This document shows positions 23,825-31,397 of a stretch of DNA of 49,018 nucleotides, in pieces. Each line of letters begins with the position of its first letter. The first letter of the stretch is position 1. Source of the DNA: an uncultured Maritimibacter sp. (GTDB lineage: Bacteria > Pseudomonadota > Alphaproteobacteria > Rhodobacterales > Rhodobacteraceae). Below the pieces are notes generated by a model. The model saw only the letters and a list, made by a program, of their open reading frames with translations, had not been told where the DNA came from and searched no databases. Location: contig CAJXYS010000022.1 of assembly GCA_913063035.1 (NCBI GenBank), positions 1 to 49,018 of the forward strand, given 5' to 3'. Made by a program: the position numbers and the translations under genes.

Positions 23825-23852
23825 TACATATCTGATTTGCGCCGGTGCGCAA
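23825..23852 (-). promoter_or_regulatory. Candidate tRNA-Pro promoter with palindrome over the -35
   Basis: On the minus strand, TTGCGC (23852-23847), a 16-base spacer and TATGTA (23830-23825) place the start of transcription just upstream of the tRNA 5' end. The -35 is one arm of the inverted repeat TTGCGC / GCGCAA (23837-23852, 4-base centre), which could be an operator or a weak hairpin at the end of the merR transcript. Confidence 0.5.
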
Positions 23853-23887
23853 GCGCGAAGTCGCGGGCCGGCACGCCGTTTTCCCGA

Positions 23888-24577
23888 TCATCCGCGCGCC
23901 GCGTCCTCGGACATGCGGTCGCGCAGTGCCTTAAGGCGGCGGTAGAGGTCGGTCACCTGCGCGCGGCGCGACGGATCAAGCTCGGCGAGCGTCTCGGGCG
24001 TGCTGCGCACCCGCTTGAGAAAGGCGGGAATGGCCTGCGCCGGTTCGGCGCCGTCGTCCTCGGGATCGGCGGGGATCGCGGCCATGGCCGGGGCGGTGGT
24101 CTCGGTCACGGGGGGCGGCGCCGCGGGCTCGGCCGGCCGGGCCGGGGCGGGCTGCGCGAAGGGCAGTTCGGGCGCTTCGTTTTCGGCCGCATGTCCGGCC
24201 GTTGCGGGCGACGGGGCAGGGGCGGTGGCCGGCGCCACGGGCTGCGCCGGGGCGGCGGGTCGGGTATCCGTCGTCTCGGGCTGGTCCTGACCCTCGGCGC
24301 CGTTCACGGCCGGAGAGAGCGCCGCGACATGCTTGACGCCCTTTTCCCGCAGGATCTTCTGGACGCCGCGGATCGTGACGCCGTCTTCGTGCAGAAGTTT
24401 CTTGATCCCGCCCAGCAGGCGCATGTCGGACGGGCGGTAATACCGCCGCCCGCCGGCGCGCTTGACTGGCTTGATCTGGCCGAACCGGCTTTCCCAGAAG
24501 CGCAGCACATGGGCCGGCGTGTCGAGCCACTCGGCCACTTCGCTGATGGTGCGGAACGCTTCGGGAGATTTCTTCAT
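23888..24577 (-). CDS. MerR-family transcriptional regulator with long linker
   Basis: A 229-aa DNA-binding protein. The N-terminal winged-helix MerR domain (residues 8-76) has the typical [21 protein letters not shown] and [20 protein letters not shown] low-complexity Ala/Pro-rich linker (about 95-175) joins a short C-terminal helical tail (about 180-226, [37 protein letters not shown]). The effector region lacks the cysteine pattern of metal-sensing MerR proteins. It follows ihfA by 17 bases; ihfA-merR adjacency is common in Alphaproteobacteria. Target and signal are unknown. Confidence 0.85.
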   Translation of the reverse strand: MKKSPEAFRTISEVAEWLDTPAHVLRFWESRFGQIKPVKRAGGRRYYRPSDMRLLGGIKKLLHEDGVTIRGVQKILREKGVKHVAALSPAVNGAEGQDQPETTDTRPAAPAQPVAPATAPAPSPATAGHAAENEAPELPFAQPAPARPAEPAAPPPVTETTAPAMAAIPADPEDDGAEPAQAIPAFLKRVRSTPETLAELDPSRRAQVTDLYRRLKALRDRMSEDAARG

Positions 24578-24594
24578 GGCTCGGCGCGCCCGGA

Positions 24595-24900
24595 TCAGCG
24601 CCTGTTGCCCGCCGCGACCCGGTCCTTCATCAGATGCGACGGTCTGAAGCTGAGGACCCGGCGGGGCAGGATGGGCACTTCCTCGCCCGTCTTCGGGTTC
24701 CGACCCATGCGGGCGGATTTCTCGCGCACGCTAAATGTCCCGAAAGACGAGATTTTTACCGTCTCGCCCCGGACCAGCGCGTCGGACATGTGTTGCAGAA
24801 CGCTCTCGACCAGATCGGCCGATTCATTGCGCGACAGGCCGACCTCGCGGAACACCGCTTCGCTGAGGTCCATGCGGGTTATTGTTTTTCCGCTCATCAC
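24595..24900 (-). CDS. ihfA: Integration host factor, alpha subunit
   Basis: A 101-aa DNA-bending protein of the HU/IHF family, half of the IHF heterodimer that shapes DNA at promoters, origins and recombination sites. [20 protein letters not shown] at the start, [27 protein letters not shown] with the DNA-intercalating proline, and [14 protein letters not shown] at the end identify the alpha subunit. Two ATGs stand in tandem at 24900 and 24897. It sits 83 bases after fabH with its own promoter-like element in the gap, so it may be expressed separately from the lipid genes. Confidence 0.92.
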   Translation of the reverse strand: MMSGKTITRMDLSEAVFREVGLSRNESADLVESVLQHMSDALVRGETVKISSFGTFSVREKSARMGRNPKTGEEVPILPRRVLSFRPSHLMKDRVAAGNRR

Positions 24901-24922
24901 GATCCCCCCTGAGAACGCGACG

Positions 24923-24952
24923 AGGATACGGAGAACGAAGTTTAGGAGTCAA
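24923..24952 (-). promoter_or_regulatory. Candidate ihfA promoter
   Basis: On the minus strand, TTGACT (24952-24947), an 18-base spacer and TATCCT (24928-24923) form a fair sigma-70 match, about 22 bases before the ihfA start. The gap from fabH shows no clear terminator. Confidence 0.45.
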
Positions 24953-24983
24953 CATCAACGACTTGAAACACGGCGCATATTCG

Positions 24984-25961
24984 CTACCACCGCAGGACGA
25001 CCGCCCCCCAGGCCAGTCCGCCGCCGATCGCTTCGGTCACGATCAGGTCGCCGGGCTTGATCTTGCCTTCGGCCTTGGCGACCGACAATGCGAGCGGAAT
25101 CGAGGCCGCAGAGGTGTTGCCATGATCCTGGACGGTGACCACCACGCGCTCCATCGGGACACCCATGCGGGCCGCCGTCGACCTGATGATCCGAAGGTTC
25201 GCCTGGTGGGGCACGATCCAGTCCACGTCGTCGCCCGAGAGCCCGGCCCGTTCGAGCGCGGTCTCGGCGGTATGGGCGAGTTTCTCGACGGCGTGGCGGA
25301 ACACCTCGCGCCCTTCCATGCGGAGATACCCGGCCGTGCCGGTCGTCGAGACACCGCCGTCGACATAGAGGATATTGCGGTAGCGCCCGTCGGAATTGAG
25401 ATCCACCGACAGGATGCCGCGATCGTCCGCGCCGCCGGGCTGCGCGTCGGCCTCGACCACCACGGCGCCGGCGCCGTCCCCGAACAGCACGCAGGTCGCG
25501 CGATCTTCCATGTCGAGGATGCGCGAGAAGGTCTCGGCGCCGATCACGAGCACGCGCTGCGCGATGCCGGACAGGATCATCGCGTGGGCATTGGCCAGCG
25601 CGTAGACGAACCCCGCGCAGACCGCCTGCAGGTCATAGGCGAAGCCGCCCGTCATGTTGAGCGCCGCCTGCACCTTGGTGGCGGTGGAGGGAAAGGTCAG
25701 GTCCGGGGTCGAGGTGGCGACCACGATACCGTCGATGTCCGCGGCGGTCAGGCCGGCATCGGCCAGGGCAGCCTCGGCCGCCCTGAGCGCGAGGTCCGAG
25801 GTGTTCTCGTCCTCGGCGGCAAAGTGACGCCGTTCGATGCCGGTCCGGGCCCGGATCCATTCGTCGCTGGTGTCCAGCGTCTTCTCGAAGTCGCTGTTGG
25901 GAACCACCCGCGCCGGCAGATAGTGCCCGACCCCCCGAACGACGGCTCGTGTTTTGGTCAT
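24984..25961 (-). CDS. fabH: Beta-ketoacyl-ACP synthase III
   Basis: The 325-aa FabH starts fatty-acid synthesis by condensing acetyl-CoA with malonyl-ACP. The catalytic triad is visible: Cys115 in QAVCAGFVYAL, His252 in VPHQANLRI and Asn282 in DHGNTSAAS. The N-terminal VGHYLPARVVPN and the C-terminal GGGLAWGAVVLRW are typical. ATG 25961 overlaps the plsX stop (ATGA). The plsX-fabH pair couples phospholipid and fatty-acid synthesis in many bacteria. Confidence 0.95.
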   Translation of the reverse strand: MTKTRAVVRGVGHYLPARVVPNSDFEKTLDTSDEWIRARTGIERRHFAAEDENTSDLALRAAEAALADAGLTAADIDGIVVATSTPDLTFPSTATKVQAALNMTGGFAYDLQAVCAGFVYALANAHAMILSGIAQRVLVIGAETFSRILDMEDRATCVLFGDGAGAVVVEADAQPGGADDRGILSVDLNSDGRYRNILYVDGGVSTTGTAGYLRMEGREVFRHAVEKLAHTAETALERAGLSGDDVDWIVPHQANLRIIRSTAARMGVPMERVVVTVQDHGNTSAASIPLALSVAKAEGKIKPGDLIVTEAIGGGLAWGAVVLRW

Positions 25962-27061
25962 TCTTGCGAACCGCTCTGAGTGCTGTCGTGGGCGGCATCT
26001 TTACGCGGCAGACTCCCGGATGCAACCCGTGCCGCGAGCCGCTCGGTGAAGCCCGTCTGCGCCAGCTTGAAGGCCAGCTTTATGGCCGCAGAGACCCCGG
26101 TCTCGTCGGCGGCGCCATGGGATTTGATGACCGTGCCGTTGAGCCCCAGGAACACGCCGCCATTGACGCGGCGCGGGTCGATGCGTTTCTGCAGCCGGCG
26201 GAGAGAGGTCATCGCGAAAAGCGCCCCGATCCGCGACAGCGGCGTGTGGCGGAAGGCGTCGGCCAGGAAGGCGCGGATCAGCGTCGCCGTTCCTTCGCCG
26301 GTCTTGAGCGCGATGTTGCCGGTGAACCCGTCGGTCACGATCACGTCGACCCGGTCAGAGGGGATGTCGCCGCCCTCGACGAAACCGACGAAGTCGAAAT
26401 CGTTCTCCGGCGCGGCGCGCGAGATCAGGTCGTGGGCCGTCTTCAGCTCGGCCCGTCCCTTGTGTTCCTCGGTGCCGACGTTGAGCAACCCGATTCGCGG
26501 CTGCTGCAGCCCGAGGCCGTTGCGCGCATAGGAGGCGCCCATCAGCGCGAACTGCAGCAGGTCTTCCTCGTCGGCGCGCACATCGGCGCCGACGTCCAGC
26601 ATGACGTTGAAGCCGCCGGGATTGCGCGAGGGCCAGAGACAGGCGATGGCCGGGCGGTTGACGCCCGGCGCCTTCTTCAGGCGCACCATCGACAGCGCCA
26701 TCAGCGCGCCGGTGTTGCCGCAGGACACGCAGACCGTGGCCTCGCCTTCCCGGACCGAGTCGATCGCCGACCACATCGAGGTGCCCTTGCCGTGCCGCAT
26801 GACGTGGCTCGGCTTCTCGTCCATCGACACCGCGCGATTGGCATCGCGGATCTCGCAACGGTCGGTGAGGCCGCGCTTGGCGACGAGGCGCGCGAGTTCC
26901 TCGGCGGGGCCGTGCAGGATGAAGCGTATATCGGGATTCTTGGCCGCGGACTTGGCCATGCCCGCGACCACGGCGGCCGCGCCCAGGTCTCCGCCCATGG
27001 CGTCGACCGAGATCACGGTGCCCGGTTTTTGCTCGGTTCTGGTGGTGCTCTGTGCCGTCAT
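25958..27061 (-). CDS. plsX: Phosphate acyltransferase
   Basis: A 367-aa soluble enzyme that converts acyl-ACP to acyl-phosphate, the acyl donor for PlsY in phospholipid synthesis. Family features are ISVDAMGGDLGAAAVVAGM near the start, CVSCGNTGALMALSM, NVGTEEHKG and VIVTDGFTGNIALKTGEG. ATG 27061 (MTAQSTT) is chosen, 22 bases after the rpmF stop; the frame opens further upstream but that part lies over rpmF. The product is slightly longer than E. coli PlsX (356 aa) because of an N-terminal tail of about 12 residues. Confidence 0.93.
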   Translation of the reverse strand: MTAQSTTRTEQKPGTVISVDAMGGDLGAAAVVAGMAKSAAKNPDIRFILHGPAEELARLVAKRGLTDRCEIRDANRAVSMDEKPSHVMRHGKGTSMWSAIDSVREGEATVCVSCGNTGALMALSMVRLKKAPGVNRPAIACLWPSRNPGGFNVMLDVGADVRADEEDLLQFALMGASYARNGLGLQQPRIGLLNVGTEEHKGRAELKTAHDLISRAAPENDFDFVGFVEGGDIPSDRVDVIVTDGFTGNIALKTGEGTATLIRAFLADAFRHTPLSRIGALFAMTSLRRLQKRIDPRRVNGGVFLGLNGTVIKSHGAADETGVSAAIKLAFKLAQTGFTERLAARVASGSLPRKDAAHDSTQSGSQE

Positions 27062-27083
27062 GCGCGGATGCGCCCGAAGGCGC

Positions 27084-27293
27084 TTACGCCGCGTCTTCGT
27101 CGTCCAGATCCACATCCTCGACCACGGCAACGATCTCGCGATCGTCGTAATGGCCGCAGGACGCGCAGACGTGATGCGGGCGCTTGAGCTCACCGCAGTT
27201 CGAGCACTCGTTCGGATTCGCGGCAGTCAGCGCGTCATGGGCGCGACGCTGGTTCCGGCGCGACCGCGTGACTTTATTCTGTGGGACAGCCAT
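27084..27293 (-). CDS. rpmF: 50S ribosomal protein L32
   Basis: A 69-aa zinc-ribbon ribosomal protein. The start [21 protein letters not shown] is diagnostic, and the zinc ligands C30, C33 (CSNC) and C43, C46 (CASC) are all present, so this is the zinc-binding form. The C-terminus is acidic ([13 protein letters not shown]). It lies between yceD and plsX, the conserved arrangement. The 156-base gap from yceD holds a promoter-like element, in keeping with higher expression of a ribosomal protein. Confidence 0.96.
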   Translation of the reverse strand: MAVPQNKVTRSRRNQRRAHDALTAANPNECSNCGELKRPHHVCASCGHYDDREIVAVVEDVDLDDEDAA

Positions 27294-27399
27294 GTCTCAT
27301 CCTCGGTTTATGGGGCAGGGCCCCCTGAATTCTGGGCGTTCTGTCAGGACCGCACCCGGTGCGACACCGCTCTCGATCCTCAGTGCAAACGAGGCCGGG

Positions 27400-27427
27400 A
27401 ACATACTCGGATCGGCCGAATTCGCAA
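27400..27427 (-). promoter_or_regulatory. Candidate rpmF promoter
   Basis: On the minus strand, TTGCGA (27427-27422), a 16-base spacer and TATGTT (27405-27400) form a plausible sigma-70 promoter, with a leader of about 100 bases before rpmF. A GC hairpin (arms 27426-27432 and 27441-27447) just upstream of it lacks a T run. Confidence 0.45.
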
Positions 27428-27449
27428 GCCCCCTTTTCACGGGGCCTCC

Positions 27450-28019
27450 TTATTTCTTCTCGAGCTTCCTTTTCAAGTCCTCGAGACCCGCGAAGGGGCG
27501 GATCGCTTCGTCGGTGAGCGGTTCGGCGCCCTCGGGGGCGTAGACCTGCGCGCCATGTTCCGCCGCATCGGCGCGCGGGTAGAGCGGCATGGCCAGCGCC
27601 AGCGACTCGACCATCACCGCGCCGGGATCGATCACCGCGCCGAGCGGTTCGCGGGTTTCGTCCTCGGGCATCTCGGTCTCGCCGCCGTCGGGCAATGCCA
27701 TGCCGGCGATGTAACGGCGCACCACTTTCTCGTCGATGCGTGTCGTCACCGGCTCCAGCGTGACGATGCAGGATTGGCGCACGGTCGCGCCGAGCTGGCC
27801 CTCGAGCACCCAGTCGCGCTTGCCCGCCGGGCGCAGCCGGCCGGCAAACCGCAGCTTGCGGATGTCGAGCGCCCCGAGCGCCTTGGCGATCCGCGCGCGG
27901 GCCTCGGCGTCGGGCGTGATCTCGAAAGGCGTCTCGCGGCGCTGCACGAGATCGGCGACCCGGATCGGGTGGCTGAAGGGAAACGACGCGTCGTCTCCGT
28001 TCTCGGGGGTCTCAGGCAT
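27450..28019 (-). CDS. YceD/DUF177-family protein
   Basis: A 189-aa acidic protein of the DUF177 (YceD) family, found next to rpmF in most bacteria and linked in plants and some bacteria to 23S rRNA accumulation. Visible features are an N-terminal FSHPIRVADLVQRRETPFEI, a central GATVRQSCIVTLEPVTTRIDEKV (the family core with one cysteine) and a C-terminal RPFAGLEDLKRKLEKK. I chose ATG 28019, with GAGAGG just upstream; the frame is open to 28058 without such a signal. The molecular role is not established. Confidence 0.85.
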   Translation of the reverse strand: MPETPENGDDASFPFSHPIRVADLVQRRETPFEITPDAEARARIAKALGALDIRKLRFAGRLRPAGKRDWVLEGQLGATVRQSCIVTLEPVTTRIDEKVVRRYIAGMALPDGGETEMPEDETREPLGAVIDPGAVMVESLALAMPLYPRADAAEHGAQVYAPEGAEPLTDEAIRPFAGLEDLKRKLEKK

Positions 28020-28129
28020 TGGCCTCTCTTCGGGCGCCGCGCCGGGAACGCAGCGCATCTTCCTTGAACGTGGGGCCTCACTTCTGTAAGCGGATATAAA
28101 GGATTGGCAGGCAAGGCAAGGGGTCGGGC

Positions 28130-28594
28130 ATGATCAGGCTTTCGACGACCGGACGGGCAATCGCCGTGGTCGTGGCGCTGACCGCGCTATCCGCCTGCAG
28201 TGCGCAATACCGCAATCACGGCTACACCCCGACCGACCGCGAACTGGCCGGCATCGAGGTCGGCGTGGACACGCGCGAGAGCGTCGCCGAAGAGATCGGG
28301 CGCCCGGTCTCGCGCGGGCTTCTGCAGGAGTCGGGCTGGTATTACGTCCAGAGCCGCGTGCGCCATTTCGCCTACCGCCCCCCCGAAGAGGTGGAGCGTG
28401 AGGTCGTCGCCATTTCCTTCGACGGATCGGACCGCGTCGCCAATATTGAGCGCTTCGGGCTCGAAGCGGGCCGGGTGGTGCCGCTGTCGCGCCGGGTGAC
28501 CGACACCAATATCAGCGGGATCTCCCTGATCGAGCAGCTTCTGCGCAACTTCGGCCGGATCAATGTCGGAGAGGCGCTGGCAGGCGAGCGTTAA
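28130..28594 (+). CDS. bamE: Outer-membrane assembly lipoprotein BamE-like
   Basis: A 154-aa lipoprotein with a signal peptide and lipobox LSAC (acylated Cys23), followed by the SmpA/OmlA fold of BamE (about residues 35-115): [37 protein letters not shown] and [20 protein letters not shown]. BamE stabilises the BAM complex that inserts outer-membrane beta-barrels. The C-terminal tail (about 120-154) is longer than in E. coli BamE (113 aa), as is common in Alphaproteobacteria. A TATAAA element lies about 35 bases upstream, but no matching -35 is seen. It converges on msrB with a 4-base overlap. Confidence 0.88.
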   Translation: MIRLSTTGRAIAVVVALTALSACSAQYRNHGYTPTDRELAGIEVGVDTRESVAEEIGRPVSRGLLQESGWYYVQSRVRHFAYRPPEEVEREVVAISFDGSDRVANIERFGLEAGRVVPLSRRVTDTNISGISLIEQLLRNFGRINVGEALAGER

Positions 28595-28989
28595 CCGGCC
28601 GCCGGCTCGAAGCGAAGCGCGACGCCGTTCATGCAGTAACGCAGCCCGGTCGGCGCGGGCCCGTCCGGGAAGACGTGCCCCAGATGGGCCGCGCAGCGGG
28701 CGCAATGCACTTCCGTGCGCCGCATGAACCAGGAATTGTCCTCGCGCTCGCCCACGGCGGCCTCCGACAGCGGCCGGGTGAAAGAGGGCCAGCCGGTGCC
28801 CGAGTCGAACTTGTCCCCCGCATCGAAGAGCGCCGCCCCGCAGCAGATGCAGCGGAACGTGCCGGGCGCCTTCGGGAAATCGTCATGGGTGAAGGCGCGC
28901 TCGGTCGCGCCCTTGCGGGTGACCCGGTAGGCCAGCTCGGAGAGCTCTTCACGCCATTCGGCGTCCGACTTGACAACTTTCTCCGTCAT
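28591..28989 (-). CDS. msrB: Peptide-methionine (R)-S-oxide reductase
   Basis: A 132-aa repair enzyme that reduces methionine-R-sulfoxide in proteins. The zinc site is formed by C47/C50 (CICC) and C96/C99 (CARC). The catalytic cysteine is C119 in [12 protein letters not shown], and [10 protein letters not shown] is the substrate-binding signature. ATG 28989 has AGGAG upstream at a slightly long spacing; the frame is open to 29046 but without support. It is divergent from olsB and its last 4 bases overlap bamE. Confidence 0.94.
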   Translation of the reverse strand: MTEKVVKSDAEWREELSELAYRVTRKGATERAFTHDDFPKAPGTFRCICCGAALFDAGDKFDSGTGWPSFTRPLSEAAVGEREDNSWFMRRTEVHCARCAAHLGHVFPDGPAPTGLRYCMNGVALRFEPAAG

Positions 28990-29026
28990 CTGTGCAATTT
29001 CTCCTGTCAAATCCCTGTCACGCTCT

Positions 29027-29055
29027 TTGTGCAGGACTGCGCCCAAGGATAAAGC
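29027..29055 (+). promoter_or_regulatory. Candidate olsB promoter
   Basis: TTGTGC (29027-29032), a 17-base spacer and TAAAGC (29050-29055) lie about 50 bases before the olsB start. The -10 match is weak; TAGGCC immediately after is an alternative. Confidence 0.35.
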
Positions 29056-29103
29056 TAGGCCGGCGCGGGCGGCGCGCCAAGGGCAGCGTGGAGGTCAGGA
29101 GAT

Positions 29104-29868
29104 ATGCGGGCATTCTCAAGAGGACGGTACGCGGCGCGTTTCGCCAGCACGCCGGCCGATGTCGAGGCGGCGCAGCGGCTGCGCTATCGCAGCTTCATCG
29201 CGGGACGGGGTGCGGCCACGGACGGCGATCGCGCGGACGGGCTGGAACGGGACCGGTTCGACGATCGCTGCACCCACGTGCTGGTCGAGGACACGCGCAG
29301 CGGCCGGCTCGTCTGCTGCTTCCGGCTGCTGCATCTCGCGCGCGGGGCCGAGATCGCAGAGAGCTACGCCGCCCAGTATTACGAGCTGTCGCGCCTCGCC
29401 GCCTTCGACGGGCCGATGGTCGAGATGGGCCGCTTCTGCATCGACCCGGACGTGCGCGATCCGGACGTGCTGCGCGTGGCCTGGGCGGCGATGACCCGCT
29501 ACGTCGACGAGCGGGGCGTGGAGATGCTCTTCGGCTGCTCGTCGTTCCAGGGCACCGAGGCCGAGGCCTACATGGACGCCTTCGCGCTGCTCAAGGATCG
29601 CCACCTTGCGCCCAAGCGCTGGCTGCCGCGGGTCAAGGCGCCGGCGGTGTTCCAGTTCGCGCGGCGGCTGCGGCTGCGCAAGCCGGACCTGAAACTGGCC
29701 ATGCAGAAAATGCCGCCCCTGCTGCGCACCTATCTCGTGATGGGCGGCTGGGTGTCGGACCACGCCGTGGTCGACCGCGACCTGAACACGCTGCACGTCT
29801 TCACCGGGCTCGAGATCCGCGCGATCCCGCCGACGCGTGCGCGGCTCTTGCGCGCGACTGCGGGATAG
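29104..29868 (+). CDS. olsB: L-ornithine N-alpha-acyltransferase (ornithine lipid synthesis)
   Basis: A 254-aa GNAT-fold acyltransferase matching OlsB, which transfers a 3-hydroxyacyl chain from ACP to ornithine to make lyso-ornithine lipid. The N-terminal QRLRYRSFI, the central YYELSRLAAFDGPMVEMGRFCIDPDVRDPDVLRVAWAAM run (split here over residues 95-140) and the C-terminal PPLLRTYLVMGGWVSDHAVVDRDLNT are characteristic. GGAGGTCAGGAGAT precedes the ATG. The second enzyme, OlsA, is not in the window. Ornithine lipids can replace phospholipids under phosphate limitation, but no Pho-box is evident here. Confidence 0.85.
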   Translation: MRAFSRGRYAARFASTPADVEAAQRLRYRSFIAGRGAATDGDRADGLERDRFDDRCTHVLVEDTRSGRLVCCFRLLHLARGAEIAESYAAQYYELSRLAAFDGPMVEMGRFCIDPDVRDPDVLRVAWAAMTRYVDERGVEMLFGCSSFQGTEAEAYMDAFALLKDRHLAPKRWLPRVKAPAVFQFARRLRLRKPDLKLAMQKMPPLLRTYLVMGGWVSDHAVVDRDLNTLHVFTGLEIRAIPPTRARLLRATAG

Positions 29869-29892
29869 ACGCCCCCCGCGGGGCCGCGCCGG

Positions 29893-30903
29893 TCAGCCGC
29901 CGGTATGGCTCATATGGCGTGACATCTGGCCCCCGACCCGCTGGCGCGAATAATCGAAGTCGTGCCCTCTGGGCTTGCGCGCGATGGCGGCGCGGATCGC
30001 CTCGACGAGTGGCGCGTCATCCTCGGGATGGGCGCGCAGGGGCGCGCGAAGATCGGCCATGTCCTCCTGGCCGAGACACATGTAGAGTTCGCCCGTGCAG
30101 GTCAGCCGCACGCGGTTGCAGCTCTCGCAGAAATTATGGGTGAGCGGCGTGATGAAGCCGATCTTCTGCCCGGTCTCGGCAAGCCGCACATAGCGGGCGG
30201 GGCCGCCGGTGTTCTCGGCCAGGTCGATGGTGGTGAAGCGCTCTTCGAGGCGGGCGCGAAGATCCCTGAGCGGCCAGTACTGGTCGAGCCGATCCTCGTT
30301 GCCGAGATCGCCCATGGGCATCACCTCGATGAAGGTCAGGTCCATGCCCCGCCCGGCGCACCAGTCCACGAGGGTGAACAACTCGTCCTCGTTGAAACCC
30401 TTGAGCGCGACGGTGTTGATCTTGACGCGCATCCCCGCTTCCTGCGCGGCCTCGATCCCGTCCAGCACCTGAGGCAGGCGTCCCCAGCGGGTGATGTCGG
30501 CGAATTTCTTCTCGTCGAGCGTGTCGAGCGAGATGTTGACCCGCTTGACCCCGAGGGCCGCGAGATCCTGCGCGAAGCGGCGCAGCTGCGATCCGTTGGT
30601 GGTCAGCGTCAGTTCCCGCAGCGCGCCCGAGTCCAGATGGCGGGCCATCGACTCGAAGAACGTCATGATGCCGCGACGGACCAGCGGCTCGCCCCCGGTG
30701 ATCCGCAGCTTCTCGACCCCGAGACCGACGAAGGCCGAGCACATGCGGTCGAGCTCTTCCAGCGTCAGGAGTTCCTTCTTGGGCAGGAACGTCATGTTTT
30801 CCGCCATGCAATACACGCAGCGGAAATCGCAGCGGTCGGTGACGGAAACCCGCAGGTAATTGATCGGGCGGGCAAACGGGTCGATGAGCGGTGCCTGGGT
30901 CAT
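29893..30903 (-). CDS. moaA: GTP 3',8-cyclase (molybdenum cofactor biosynthesis)
   Basis: A 336-aa radical-SAM enzyme that starts molybdopterin synthesis from GTP. The N-terminal SAM cluster cysteines are C25, C29 and C32 (CDFRCVYC), and the C-terminal second cluster is in [20 protein letters not shown]. The protein ends in the conserved Gly-Gly tail (SHTGG) needed for MoaA activity. ITGGEPLVR is also diagnostic. The start has no Shine-Dalgarno sequence, and a promoter -10 lies only 6 bases upstream, which predicts a leaderless mRNA. No other moa or moe gene is near. Confidence 0.96.
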   Translation of the reverse strand: MTQAPLIDPFARPINYLRVSVTDRCDFRCVYCMAENMTFLPKKELLTLEELDRMCSAFVGLGVEKLRITGGEPLVRRGIMTFFESMARHLDSGALRELTLTTNGSQLRRFAQDLAALGVKRVNISLDTLDEKKFADITRWGRLPQVLDGIEAAQEAGMRVKINTVALKGFNEDELFTLVDWCAGRGMDLTFIEVMPMGDLGNEDRLDQYWPLRDLRARLEERFTTIDLAENTGGPARYVRLAETGQKIGFITPLTHNFCESCNRVRLTCTGELYMCLGQEDMADLRAPLRAHPEDDAPLVEAIRAAIARKPRGHDFDYSRQRVGGQMSRHMSHTGG

Positions 30904-30909
30904 GGCGGC

Positions 30910-30938
30910 AATCTAGGCGCGGTTCGGGTCCGGGGCAA
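30910..30938 (-). promoter_or_regulatory. moaA promoter, predicted leaderless
   Basis: On the minus strand, TTGCCC (30938-30933), a 17-base spacer and TAGATT (30915-30910) end 6 bases before ATG 30903, so the mRNA should start at the ATG. No room remains for a riboswitch or a Shine-Dalgarno sequence. Confidence 0.55.
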
Positions 30939-30953
30939 GGCGCGAGAGATGCG

Positions 30954-30982
30954 TTGCGAGGCGCGGGGGCAGCGCCTAGGCT
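30954..30982 (+). promoter_or_regulatory. Promoter of the small lipoprotein gene, predicted leaderless
   Basis: TTGCGA (30954-30959), a 17-base spacer and TAGGCT (30977-30982) end 7 bases before ATG 30990. It is back to back with the moaA promoter, and the two -10 regions carry the perfect inverted repeat CTAGGCGC (30913-30920) / GCGCCTAG (30972-30979). Confidence 0.55.
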
Positions 30983-30989
30983 GCGGATC

Positions 30990-31397
30990 ATGAGACATGT
31001 GTCCTGGATCGGGCCGGCGGCGCTGATGGTGCTGGCCGGCTGTGCCTGGCAGGCGGCCCCGCCGCCTGACGCCGCGTCGTCCCCGCAGGACGTTGCGGTC
31101 GAAACCCCGGATGACGGCACGGCGCGGCCCGCGCCCCGGCCGGCAGCGCCCGACGGGGTGCTTGGGCGCACGGTGGCCTCGCTCGGCGATGTTGGGGAGC
31201 CCGGGCTCTGGCTGAAGACGCCCCTCGTCGGCAGCGAACGGCCGGGCCGCGTGGAAAGGATCGGCACCGGCGATGCCGTCTCGGTGACCCTGCGCCCGCT
31301 GGCCGAGGGCGGCGGCGGACAGCTTTCGCTGCAGGCGATGCAGGCGCTCGGCTTGCCGCTGACGGCGCTGCCCGAAGTGATCGTCTACGCGGAATGA
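30990..31397 (+). CDS. Small lipoprotein, 135 aa, function unknown
   Basis: A short exported protein with a lipoprotein signal: MRHVSWIGPAALMVLAGC with the acylated Cys at residue 18. A Pro/Ala-rich, low-complexity linker (about 20-60) leads to a compact C-terminal part (about 62-135: LGRTVASLGDVGEPGLWLKTPLV, then a VERIGTGDAVSVTLRPL strand pattern and SLQAMQALGLPLTALPEVIVY). I recall similar Rhodobacterales proteins, sometimes mis-named D-galactarate dehydratase. No enzyme motif is visible. Its stop overlaps the start of the acyl-CoA synthetase gene (ATGA), so the two are co-translated. No Shine-Dalgarno is present; see the leaderless promoter. Confidence 0.7.
   Translation: MRHVSWIGPAALMVLAGCAWQAAPPPDAASSPQDVAVETPDDGTARPAPRPAAPDGVLGRTVASLGDVGEPGLWLKTPLVGSERPGRVERIGTGDAVSVTLRPLAEGGGGQLSLQAMQALGLPLTALPEVIVYAE

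Noticed and set aside
27426-27447. Hairpin after yceD (AAGCCCC / GGGGCCT on the plus strand)
   Set aside because: No T run follows on the minus strand, so I did not call it a terminator; it lies just upstream of the likely rpmF promoter.
29875-29884. CCCCGCGGGG palindrome between olsB and moaA stops
   Set aside because: No realistic loop or T tract; probably compositional.
30904-30989. Possible molybdenum-cofactor riboswitch upstream of moaA
   Set aside because: The apparent promoter ends 6 bases before the ATG, leaving no leader RNA.
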